Assembly (NCBI GenBank): GCA_028817255.1
Contig: JAPPQA010000044.1
Coordinates: 1-5,854 of the forward strand
Direction of reading: 5' to 3'
From: Gammaproteobacteria bacterium
Lineage (GTDB): Bacteria > Pseudomonadota > Gammaproteobacteria > Porifericomitales > Porifericomitaceae
Length of the DNA: 5,854 nucleotides
Shown here: positions 1 to 5,854 of the stretch, one piece after another
Layout of the letters: every line of letters starts with the position of its first letter
Numbering within the stretch: position 1 is the first letter of the stretch
Made by a program: the position numbers and the translations under genes
Notes under the pieces: model-generated
Told to the model about the DNA's origin: nothing
Seen by the model: only the letters and a program-made list of their open reading frames with translations
The model's database searches: none

Positions 1-4
1 CGTT

Positions 5-44
5 CCGCGCTCTATTTGCGCGGGATTCCGGCTTTCGCCGGAAT
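5..44. repeat. Two adjacent hairpins, dispersed palindromic repeat type
   Basis: The first inverted repeat is CCGCGC (5-10) with GCGCGG (18-23), a 6 bp stem and 7-base loop. The second is ATTCCGGC (25-32) with GCCGGAAT (37-44), an 8 bp stem and 4-base loop. Read on the minus strand the second loop is GAAA, a GNRA-type tetraloop that would make a stable RNA hairpin. The ATTCC...GGAAT palindrome followed by GACGG resembles short dispersed intergenic repeats of proteobacteria, such as the neisserial dRS3 type ATTCCC-N8-GGGAAT; this resemblance is from memory. The hairpins lie about 75 bases past the gluQ stop on its transcript and could protect or mark its 3' end. No T tract follows either stem, so this is not a standard intrinsic terminator. 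The copy number in the genome cannot be seen from here. Confidence 0.7.
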
Positions 45-100
45 GACGGAAAAAAGGCGGAATGACGGGAAAAAACAGGAATGACGGAAAAAGGCGGAAT
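40..100. repeat. Degenerate 18-19 bp tandem repeat (GGAATGACGG + A-tract)
   Basis: Three full units follow head to tail: GGAATGACGGAAAAAAGGC (40-58), GGAATGACGGGAAAAAACA (59-77) and GGAATGACGGAAAAAGGC (78-95). A fourth breaks off after GGAAT (96-100). The first unit begins inside the 3' arm of the palindrome at 25-44, so the array looks like local duplication of the end of that dispersed repeat. It is non-coding and lies just behind gluQ. On the gluQ transcript the units give pyrimidine-rich tracts with runs of five or six T. Confidence 0.85.
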
Positions 101-117
101 CTCAGAATCAATCATTA

Positions 118-1086
118 CTAAGTGACCGTTGGCTTGGCGGCGGCGCGCAAAGCGGCCTCGAAGCTGCCGGCATCGAAACGCTCCAGCAACTGGCGGGCAG
201 TGAGCGCGGCGCCGGAGGCTGCCCAGCCCAGGGTGGCGGCAAGGCAGCCGACGACCGCGGCGGCATCCATGCCGCGGGCGCGCAGGGCCCGCAGGGATTG
301 CCCGGCATCGCGCTTGGCCAGGCGGCGGCCCCGGTCGTCGCACAACAACGGTACGTGCCAGAAACGAGGCGGCCGGTATCCCAGGGCCCGGTACAATTCG
401 ATCTGGCGCGGGGCGGAGTCCAGCAAGTCGGCGCCGCGCAGCACATCGGTGACGCCCATCCCCGCATCGTCCACGACTACCGCCAATTGATAGGCGTACA
501 GGCCGTCGGCGCGACGCACTACGAAGTCTCCCGCCTCGCGGGCCAGGGCCTGCGCCTGGGGGCCCATTACAGCGTCCTGAAAGGCTACCGTCCGCTCGGG
601 CGCGCGGTAGCGCCAGGCGGGCGGGCGCAGTCCCGCAACGGCGCCGGGAGCGGCGTTGCCGCGGCGGCGGCAGGTGCCGGGATAGACGCCGCCCGCCGGC
701 GCGCCGTGGGGGGCGCTGGCGGCCTGGGCGATGTCCTTGCGCGAGCAGTAGCAAGGAAACAGGGCGCCGCGGCGGCGCAGCGTCTCCAGCGCGCGCCGGT
801 AGCAGGCGCCGCGCCGCGACTGCGTGTAGGGGCCGGCGGGGCCGCCGCGGTCGGGGCCCTCGTCCCAGTCCAGCCCCAGCCAGCGCATGTCCTCCAGGAT
901 AGTCTCGGCACAGCCGGGGCGAGTGCGGGGACGATCCAGGTCTTCCATGCGCAGAATGAAGCGCCCGCCCGCCAGCCGCGCCTGCATCCAGGCCAGCAGC
1001 GCCGTGCGCAGATTGCCCAGGTGCAACGGGCCGGTCGGACTGGGCGCATAGCGCCCGCAGGGAGCGCGAGGGCCGGAGGCGCTCAT
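118..1086 (-). CDS. gluQ: Glutamyl-Q tRNA(Asp) synthetase (GluQRS)
   Basis: This is a paralogue of the glutamyl-tRNA synthetase catalytic domain. It activates glutamate with ATP and transfers it to queuosine at position 34 of tRNA(Asp), in the cytosol; this role is known from the E. coli enzyme (YadB). The 322-residue product has the class I signature HLGN (22-25) after GRYAPSPTG, FILRMEDLDRPR (43-54), a zinc site formed by C112, C114, Y135 and C139 in the family pattern, YAYQLAVVVDD (197-207), and LAKRD (256-260) in place of KMSKS. It ends after the catalytic part, with no anticodon-binding domain, which separates it from GltX. An in-frame ATG at 1200 would add 38 residues that look like translated intergenic DNA, so the ATG at 1084-1086, 10 residues before GRYAPSPTG, is preferred, although no strong ribosome binding site precedes it. 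The gene ends in tandem stops TAG TAA. No dksA lies within the 219 bases upstream; gluQ often follows dksA in gammaproteobacteria. Confidence 0.95.
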   Translation of the reverse strand: MSASGPRAPCGRYAPSPTGPLHLGNLRTALLAWMQARLAGGRFILRMEDLDRPRTRPGCAETILEDMRWLGLDWDEGPDRGGPAGPYTQSRRGACYRRALETLRRRGALFPCYCSRKDIAQAASAPHGAPAGGVYPGTCRRRGNAAPGAVAGLRPPAWRYRAPERTVAFQDAVMGPQAQALAREAGDFVVRRADGLYAYQLAVVVDDAGMGVTDVLRGADLLDSAPRQIELYRALGYRPPRFWHVPLLCDDRGRRLAKRDAGQSLRALRARGMDAAAVVGCLAATLGWAASGAALTARQLLERFDAGSFEAALRAAAKPTVT

Positions 1087-1305
1087 GCCGGCGCTTTCAT
1101 GCTGCCCGCCCGGGGCGGCATTGAGGCCGGGGAATGGTCGGTATGGCCCGCATCGGGATTTAATTTTAGAATATTTCGCATTCCCGCAAACAAAAACCAC
1201 GAACGAGAAGCAAGGGCTTGCAATGAAAGAGTTTTCGGAATGCGATACGCGCGGCCGCGGTTCCTGAACCCCGGCCTTCCCATCCGGGAACCATGCGCCG
1301 CGACA
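1087..1305. promoter_or_regulatory. Divergent intergenic region with AT-rich core
   Basis: This 219-base gap separates gluQ (leftward) from the exported protein gene (rightward). Bases about 1155-1200 are markedly AT-rich against a GC-rich background, as expected for promoters. The core is bracketed by a short inverted repeat, CGGGA (1154-1158) and TCCCG (1182-1186), a possible protein-binding site. A second small inverted repeat, GCAAG (1210-1214) and CTTGC (1217-1221), lies before a 14-codon open frame at 1223-1267. A plus-strand TAGAAT (1167-1172) could be a -10 element, but no good -35 sits at the right distance. These assignments are inference from base composition and motif matching. 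Confidence 0.5.
1168..1196 (-). promoter_or_regulatory. Candidate sigma70-type promoter for gluQ
   Basis: On the minus strand TTTTTG (1196-1191) and TATTCT (1173-1168) are separated by 17 bases. The -10 is a fair match to TATAAT and the -35 a poor match to TTGACA. Transcription would start near 1161 and leave a leader of roughly 75 bases before the gluQ ATG. An overlapping TAAAAT, placed 19 bases after TTGTTT, is an alternative pairing. The site lies in the AT-rich core of the divergent region. Confidence 0.25.
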
Positions 1306-1980
1306 ATGCGGCCCATGCCCATTTGGCTCCTGCCGCTACTCTTTGTTGGCGCCGCCGGCGCGGCCCTTGCGGATATGCGCGACGCGCATGCGCCCCGTTA
1401 TTACTCCTGCAATGCGCTGCCGCACCGCGCTAACGTCCGCGATGAAAAATACTTCATCTATCCGAAACGGGACTTTGACGGAGGCATGCTGCGCAGCTTC
1501 GGTTTCGTTTACGAACCGGACCTCGTCTTCGCGGACTGGCTCCGCTGGCGGCAGCGGGAAGAATCGGAAAAACACTGGTGGGCGGAAAGCCACCTGGTGC
1601 ACACGAGTTCGAACAGCCAGCGCTTCGTTACCTGGATTTACGACGAGCAGGAAGGACTCCTGGCCTCGGCCCTCACCACACGAGGCACGGCGGCGGATGC
1701 CAAGCGGACGCAAGCGTTCCATCAGGCGATTAACAGAGACCGGCTCCGGCAAGAGGAGCCGGAACGCTTGCGGGCCATTCGCCTGTTGGAAGAACGCCTG
1801 GGCAACGAAACGGGGCTCGCTCTCATTGAGAAAAGACTGGCCCGGCAAAACCTCCCTCCGGCGGAAGGCAGCTTCACGCGGTGGAGGGATTTCTACCGCT
1901 GCGAGGAGGAGACGAGCCGCATTTTGTGGCACCTACGGAATTTTCTGAACCAGATTTACGAAAATATCCCGTTAGGTTGA
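1306..1980 (+). CDS. Predicted exported protein of unknown function
   Basis: I do not recognise this 224-residue protein. Its first residues form a typical Sec signal peptide: a short start with R2, a hydrophobic run from I6 to about A20, and an Ala-rich end with likely cleavage after A22 (AALA|D). The mature part of about 200 residues is polar and charged, rich in Arg, Glu and aromatic residues (a Trp-rich stretch WLRWRQ...HWW in the first third), with no further membrane segment. It has just two cysteines, C35 and C199, near either end, which could form a disulfide in the periplasm. The second half is probably helical. The start is uncertain: ATG 1306 and ATG 1315 both give a good signal peptide but lack a clear ribosome binding site. 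ATG 1240 has a weak AAAGAG upstream but would add 22 residues before the signal. Hand counts give roughly 58-60% GC, against about 70% in the next gene, and the last 60 bases are only about 38% GC. The stop lies 16 bases before the oxoprolinase start, so co-transcription is likely. Confidence 0.75.
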   Translation: MRPMPIWLLPLLFVGAAGAALADMRDAHAPRYYSCNALPHRANVRDEKYFIYPKRDFDGGMLRSFGFVYEPDLVFADWLRWRQREESEKHWWAESHLVHTSSNSQRFVTWIYDEQEGLLASALTTRGTAADAKRTQAFHQAINRDRLRQEEPERLRAIRLLEERLGNETGLALIEKRLARQNLPPAEGSFTRWRDFYRCEEETSRILWHLRNFLNQIYENIPLG

Positions 1981-1993
1981 AAGTTTTCAAAGG
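1977..1993 (+). promoter_or_regulatory. Short inverted repeat and weak ribosome binding site before the oxoprolinase gene
   Basis: TTGAAA (1977-1982) and TTTCAA (1985-1990) form a 6 bp inverted repeat with a 2-base centre that spans the stop codon of the exported protein gene. AAAGG (1989-1993) is the only purine-rich ribosome binding site candidate before the GTG at 1997, and it is only 3 bases away, closer than usual. The repeat may be chance or a small operator. Confidence 0.3.
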
Positions 1994-1996
1994 CAT

Positions 1997-4900
1997 GTGC
2001 GAGAACACGGAGTAACCCCGGCGGGCGGGCAAGACGGCAAGACCGGCAAGGGCTGGCAGTTCTGGATTGACCGCGGCGGCACCTTCACCGATATCGTCGC
2101 CCGCCGCCCCGACGGGCGCCTGGTCACCCGCAAGCTGCTTTCCGAGAACCCCGGCCGCTACTCCGACGCCGCCATCGAGGGCATCCGCGACATACTGGAA
2201 CTGCCGCCCGGCCGCCCCATCCCGCCGGACGCTGTCGCCGCCGTCAGGATGGGCACCACAGCGGCGACCAACGCCCTGCTGGAACGCCGCCGCCGGGGCG
2301 TGTTGCTGGTCGTCACCCGGGGCTTTGGCGACGCCCTGCGCATCGGTTATCAGGACCGCCCGCAACTGTTTGCGCGCCGCATTGCCAAGCCCGAACCCTT
2401 CTACGAACAGGTGCTGGAAGTGGCAGAGCGGGTCGAGGCCCGCGGCAAGGTGCGCACCCCGCTGGACGTGGAACGCGCCCGGCGCGGACTGCGGGAGGCA
2501 TGGCAGGCCGGAATGCGCGACTGCGCCATCTGTCTGCTGCACGGCTATCGCCACCCGGAGCACGAGCGCATCCTGGCGGGCCTGGCACGGGAGATCGGTT
2601 TCCAGCAGGTATCGGCGTCGCACGAGGTCAGCCCGCTGATCAAGTTCGTCAGCCGCGGCAACACCACGGTGGTGGACGCGTACCTGTCTCCCATCCTGCG
2701 GCGCCATGTAGAGCGGGCCGCGGACTGCCTGCGCGGCATCCGATTGCTGTTCATGCAATCCGGCGGCGGCCTGAGCGACAGCGCTTCGTTCCGGGGCCGC
2801 AACGGCATCCTGTCCGGGCCGGCCGGCGGCATCGTCGGCGCGGTGGAGACCTGCCGCCAGGCGGGCTTCGAGCGCATCGTGAGCTTCGATATGGGCGGCA
2901 CCTCCACCGACGTGGCCTACCACGCCGGCGAATACGAACGCGACTTCGAGACCCGTGTTGCCGGACTGCAATTGCAGATTCCCACCCTGCGCATCCACAC
3001 CGTGGCCGCCGGCGGCGGTTCCGTCCTGGAGTTTGCCAACGGCCGCTATCGAGTGGGGCCGCGCTCGGCGGGGGCCGTGCCGGGACCGGCCTGCTACCGC
3101 CGCGGCGGACCGCTGACCGTGACCGACTGCAACGTAATCCTGGGCAAACTACAGCCGCGACACTTCCCGGCGGTATTCGGTCCCGGCAACGATCAACCGC
3201 TGGACACCGCCGCGGTGGAGCGGCGCTTCGCCGCCCTGGCAGAGGAGATCGCCGCCGCCGGCGGCGGGCGGCGCGAACCGCGCGAGGTGGCAGAGGGCTT
3301 TCTGAACGTGGCCGTGGCCAACATGGCGAAAGCGATCAAAACGATCTCGGTGCAACGCGGGCACGACCTCGGCGAGGCCACTCTGTGCTGCTTCGGCGGC
3401 GCAGGGGGACAGCACGCCTGCCTGGTCGCAGACGAGCTGGATATGCGCCGCGTGGCGATTCATCCCCTGGCCGGGCTGCTCTCCGCCTACGGCATGGGAT
3501 TGGCGGATGTGGGGGAAGACCGGCAACAGGCGGTGACGGCCCCCCTGGACGAGGCGCTGATCGGGCAGCTGGCGAAACGCTTTGAAGGTCTGGAAACGCA
3601 AACGCGCCAGGCAGTGGCGGAACAGGGCGTGGCGGCACGGCGGATCGAGCTCCGCCGCCGCCTGCAAGTGCGCTATGAGGGGTCGGACACGACGCTGGAA
3701 TTGCCCTTCGGAAGCGTGGCGGAGATCCGACGGCGCTTCGAGGCACGGCACCGGGAACGCTTCGGGTTCATCATGCCGGAGCGCCCCCTGGTGGTAGAGA
3801 CCATGCTGGCGGCGGCAAGGGGCAAAGTCGTGACGCCGAAGGAGGAGCGGGAAGAAGAGCCCCATGCCGGGGGTCGCGCGCCGCCGACGCCGCTGGAACA
3901 GGCGCGGTTCTTCAGCCGCGGCGCTTGCCTGCGGGCGCCCCTGTACCGCCGCGCGGATTTGTCGCCGGGACAACGCATCCAGGGCCCGGCCCTCGTCGTC
4001 GAGGCCGCCTCGACCACGGTGGTGGAACCGGGCTGGCAGGCCGAGGTCGCTGCCCGACGCTTCCTGCTGCTGCGCCGTTCGGAGTCCCGCCGCCCTGCCC
4101 CGGCGCGGACGGCGGCCGGCGAACGCGCCGACCCGGCCATGCTGGAGATCTTCAACGGCCTGTTCATGTCCGTCGCCGAGCAGATGGGGGCCGCGCTGCA
4201 AAACACCGCCCATTCGGTCAACATCAAAGAGCGCCTGGACTTCTCCTGCGCCGTGTTCGACGCGGGCGGCGGCCTGGTGGCGAATGCGCCGCATGTGCCC
4301 GTGCATCTCGGCTCCATGGGCGAGACCGTGCGCAGCGTTATCGGCCATTGCGGCGGCCGGCCCCGGCCCGGCGACGTGTACGTCCTGAACGACCCCTACG
4401 CAGGCGGCACCCACCTGCCGGACGTGACCGCGGTGACGCCGGTGTTCGCGCCGCGGGGCGAACGCCGGGACAGAACGGACGGCGGCGCGGCGGCGCGGGG
4501 ACGGCCCTCGTACTACGTGGCCTCGCGCGGCCACCATGCCGATATCGGCGGCATCACGCCAGGCTCCATGCCGGCTTACAGCAGCACCCTGGAAGAAGAA
4601 GGGGTGTGCCTGGGCCCGATGCTCCTGGTGCGCGCAGGGCGCTTCCGCGAGCGCGAACTCACGCGGGCGCTGTCGCGGACGCGCCACCCCGCCCGCAACA
4701 TCCCCCAGAATATCGCCGACCTCAAGGCCCAGACGGCCGCCAACGAGAAAGGCGCCCGGGAGTTGCGCCGGATCGAGGAACGCTACGGGGCGGAGACCGT
4801 GCGCGCCTACATGCGGCACATCCAGAACAATGCCGCGCACGCCCTGCGGCGGGCGCTGGCAAAGTTGGATGACGGGCGTTTCGATTACCCCCTGGACGAT

Positions 4901-5716
4901 GGCAACCGCATCGCGGTCCGTGTCGCCGTCAACCGCGGCGAAGGCACGGCGACGGTGGACTTCGGCGGCAGCTCCGCCCAGCACCGCGGCAATTTCAACG
5001 CCCCCGCCGCGGTCGTGCGGGCGGTGGTGCTGTACGTGCTGCGCACGCTGGTGGACGAGGACATTCCCCTGAACGACGGCTTCCTGGCGCCCGTGCGCAT
5101 CGTCGCGCCGGAGCGCAGCCTGCTCCGCCCCCGCCCCCCCGCGGCGGTGGCGGCGGGCAATGTCGAGATCTCCCAGGCGGCCGCAAACGCCCTGTTCGGC
5201 GCCCTGGGCATCATGGCTGCATCCCAGGGCACGATGAACAACATCAGCTTCGGCAACAGCCGTCGCCAATACTACGAAACGCTGGGCGGCGGCGCCGGCG
5301 CCGGCCCCGATTTCGACGGCGCCGATGCGGTGCACACGCATATGACCAATTCGCGCCTTACCGATCCCGAAGTGCTGGAGTGGCGCTTCCCCGTACTCGC
5401 GCGCCGCCTGGCCGTGCGGCGCGGCAGCGGCGGCCGCGGCCGCCACCGCGGCGGCGACGGCATCACAAGGGAATTCCTCTTCCTGGAAGACATGGAACTG
5501 GCCCTGCTCTGCGGCCACCGCAAGGTGCCGCCCTTCGGTCTCGCGGGCGGCCTCCCCGGCGCTGTCGGACGCAACCTCGTGGTGCGCGCCGATGGCCGGC
5601 GCGAGCTCCTCGCCGGCGCTGCCCAGACCCGCATGCGCCCCGGCGACGCCTGCATCGTGGAAACCCCCGGCGGCGGCGGCTACGGCCCCCCGCCCGAAAA
5701 AGAGCGCGGGCCTTGA
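1997..5716 (+). CDS. Fused hydantoinase A/B protein, probable ATP-dependent 5-oxoprolinase
   Basis: The family hydrolyses cyclic amides with ATP; 5-oxoprolinase (EC 3.5.2.9) converts 5-oxo-L-proline, ATP and water to glutamate, ADP and phosphate in the cytosol. The 1239 residues match the single-chain, eukaryote-like form (about 1290 in mammals). Residues about 21-205 are the HyuA N-terminal domain, with phosphate-binding DRGGTFTD (25-32) and RMGTTAATNALLE. Residues about 208-520 are the HyuA core, with FDMGGTSTD (297-305), HTVAAGGGS (334-342), the AGAVPGPACY motif and FGGAGGQHA (466-474). A C-terminal A segment runs to about 690. Residues about 715-1232 are HyuB, with GDVYVLNDPYAGGTHLPD (792-809), SRGHHADIGG (843-852), NNISFG (1081-1086), RGSGGRGRHRGGDG (1142-1155) and PGGGGYG (1224-1230). 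All expected motifs are intact. Residues 819-837 look like a low-complexity Arg/Gly/Ala insertion. GTG 1997 is the only ATG, GTG or TTG between the in-frame stop at 1973 and the first motif. No signal peptide is present. The substrate could instead be a hydantoin or another lactam, as sequence alone does not settle this. Confidence 0.93.
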   Translation: MREHGVTPAGGQDGKTGKGWQFWIDRGGTFTDIVARRPDGRLVTRKLLSENPGRYSDAAIEGIRDILELPPGRPIPPDAVAAVRMGTTAATNALLERRRRGVLLVVTRGFGDALRIGYQDRPQLFARRIAKPEPFYEQVLEVAERVEARGKVRTPLDVERARRGLREAWQAGMRDCAICLLHGYRHPEHERILAGLAREIGFQQVSASHEVSPLIKFVSRGNTTVVDAYLSPILRRHVERAADCLRGIRLLFMQSGGGLSDSASFRGRNGILSGPAGGIVGAVETCRQAGFERIVSFDMGGTSTDVAYHAGEYERDFETRVAGLQLQIPTLRIHTVAAGGGSVLEFANGRYRVGPRSAGAVPGPACYRRGGPLTVTDCNVILGKLQPRHFPAVFGPGNDQPLDTAAVERRFAALAEEIAAAGGGRREPREVAEGFLNVAVANMAKAIKTISVQRGHDLGEATLCCFGGAGGQHACLVADELDMRRVAIHPLAGLLSAYGMGLADVGEDRQQAVTAPLDEALIGQLAKRFEGLETQTRQAVAEQGVAARRIELRRRLQVRYEGSDTTLELPFGSVAEIRRRFEARHRERFGFIMPERPLVVETMLAAARGKVVTPKEEREEEPHAGGRAPPTPLEQARFFSRGACLRAPLYRRADLSPGQRIQGPALVVEAASTTVVEPGWQAEVAARRFLLLRRSESRRPAPARTAAGERADPAMLEIFNGLFMSVAEQMGAALQNTAHSVNIKERLDFSCAVFDAGGGLVANAPHVPVHLGSMGETVRSVIGHCGGRPRPGDVYVLNDPYAGGTHLPDVTAVTPVFAPRGERRDRTDGGAAARGRPSYYVASRGHHADIGGITPGSMPAYSSTLEEEGVCLGPMLLVRAGRFRERELTRALSRTRHPARNIPQNIADLKAQTAANEKGARELRRIEERYGAETVRAYMRHIQNNAAHALRRALAKLDDGRFDYPLDDGNRIAVRVAVNRGEGTATVDFGGSSAQHRGNFNAPAAVVRAVVLYVLRTLVDEDIPLNDGFLAPVRIVAPERSLLRPRPPAAVAAGNVEISQAAANALFGALGIMAASQGTMNNISFGNSRRQYYETLGGGAGAGPDFDGADAVHTHMTNSRLTDPEVLEWRFPVLARRLAVRRGSGGRGRHRGGDGITREFLFLEDMELALLCGHRKVPPFGLAGGLPGAVGRNLVVRADGRRELLAGAAQTRMRPGDACIVETPGGGGYGPPPEKERGP
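5429..5444. repeat. Perfect 16 bp GC palindrome inside the HyuB coding region
   Basis: GGCGGCCGCGGCCGCC is its own reverse complement and lies in codons 1145-1150, which encode part of the conserved Gly/Arg-rich motif. It contains two overlapping GCGGCCGC octamers. It most likely follows from GC-ending Gly, Arg and His codons rather than from a separate function. Confidence 0.8.
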
Positions 5717-5758
5717 GGAATTGTCAATTAGGAATTATCAATTAGGAATTAGGAATCA
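5717..5758. repeat. GGAATTA-type 14/7 bp tandem repeat
   Basis: Directly after the oxoprolinase TGA come GGAATTGTCAATTA (5717-5730), GGAATTATCAATTA (5731-5744), GGAATTA (5745-5751) and GGAATCA (5752-5758). The 14-base units are two heptads, and the last two units are single heptads, so the array is a heptad repeat with drift. The first unit contains the inverted repeat AATTG-T-CAATT (5719-5729). The tract is AT-rich in a GC-rich genome and non-coding. No T run follows a stem, so it is not a typical intrinsic terminator. Confidence 0.85.
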
Positions 5759-5854
5759 CAAGCCGTTACGCAATCGAGGGGAAAAGGTTCCCACCCTGCT
5801 ATGGAGGGTAGATTCCTGCCCCCGTTAATGCAGTAAAGACAAGCCAGGGGCAAG
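5759..5854. other. Non-coding tail with two weak hairpins, no gene recognised
   Basis: No credible gene, tRNA or terminator is visible. Two short inverted repeats occur: GGGAA (5779-5783) with TTCCC (5788-5792), and ACCCT (5793-5797) with AGGGT (5805-5809). The stretch around 5806-5826 (GGGTAGATTCCTGCCCCCG) loosely recalls the GGATTCCnGC arm of the left-edge dispersed repeat and may be a decayed copy, but the matching right arm is absent. The downstream neighbour lies outside the window. Confidence 0.4.

Noticed and set aside
5..44. Intrinsic terminator for gluQ
   Set aside because: The hairpins are stable, but no T run follows them on the gluQ strand; the T-rich tracts come before the stems.
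40..100. CRISPR array
   Set aside because: Units are 18-19 bases and directly adjacent, with no unique spacers, so this is a simple tandem repeat.
298..1305. Long plus-strand open frame running antisense through gluQ into the exported protein gene
   Set aside because: The part before 1306 is the complement of a well-supported gluQ gene and is low-complexity Ala/Gly/Arg-rich sequence, typical of antisense frames in GC-rich DNA. Only the part from 1306 has gene-like features.
1083..1322. A 79-codon minus-strand frame overlapping the gluQ start by ATGA
   Set aside because: The 4-base overlap looks like translational coupling, but the frame reads through the AT-rich promoter core and the start of the divergent gene and has no recognisable content.
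1336..1948. Alternative open frames on both strands within the exported protein gene
   Set aside because: Frames of about 200 codons exist on the minus strand and in a second plus frame, but neither has a signal peptide or a recognisable motif. The chosen frame has a clean signal peptide and balanced composition. With an unknown protein this choice is less certain than for the other genes.
1874..2998. A 374-codon minus-strand open frame across the exported protein/oxoprolinase junction
   Set aside because: It crosses two well-supported genes on the other strand, has no recognisable motif and no convincing start region.
3149..5518. A 789-codon minus-strand open frame inside the oxoprolinase gene
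   Set aside because: It is fully antisense to a gene with all family motifs intact, shows no domain I recognise and is rich in His, Ala and Gly. GC-ending codons on the sense strand remove stops from the antisense frame.
5592..5828. Small plus-strand open frame extending past the oxoprolinase stop
   Set aside because: It starts out of frame inside the oxoprolinase gene and runs through the heptad repeat; no ribosome binding site or motif supports it.

Overview
The window (5854 bases) is GC-rich and reads as an ordinary chromosomal segment of a proteobacterium. The best taxonomic hint is a glutamyl-Q tRNA(Asp) synthetase gene, a family found mainly in Proteobacteria. The palindromic ATTCCGGC...GCCGGAAT repeat at the left edge also resembles the short dispersed palindromes common in beta- and gammaproteobacterial genomes. 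I cannot name a genus.

Layout: (1) 1-117 holds two adjacent hairpins and a degenerate 18-19 bp tandem repeat. (2) 118-1086, minus strand, is a complete gluQ gene. (3) 1087-1305 is a divergent intergenic region with an AT-rich core, the only clear place for promoters. (4) 1306-1980, plus strand, encodes a predicted exported protein of 224 residues that I do not recognise; its base composition is less GC-rich than its neighbours. (5) 1997-5716, plus strand, encodes a 1239-residue fused hydantoinase A/B protein of the ATP-dependent 5-oxoprolinase type, starting 16 bases after the exported protein gene. (6) 5717-5854 holds a GGAATTA-type heptad repeat directly behind the stop codon, then about 100 bases without a recognisable gene.

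How the genes fit together: gluQ modifies tRNA and is transcribed away from the other two. The exported protein and the oxoprolinase are close enough to share a transcript, and the oxoprolinase start is poor enough to suggest translational coupling. No functional link between them is visible in the sequences. The oxoprolinase would open 5-oxoproline (pyroglutamate) or a related cyclic amide at the cost of ATP.

I see no convincing novel system. The points most worth checking are the uncharacterised exported protein beside the oxoprolinase, the conflicting start codons at 1995/1997, the possible leader ORF at 1223-1267, and the two repeat tracts bracketing the gene block. Many long open frames on the opposite strands are by-products of high GC content and were rejected.
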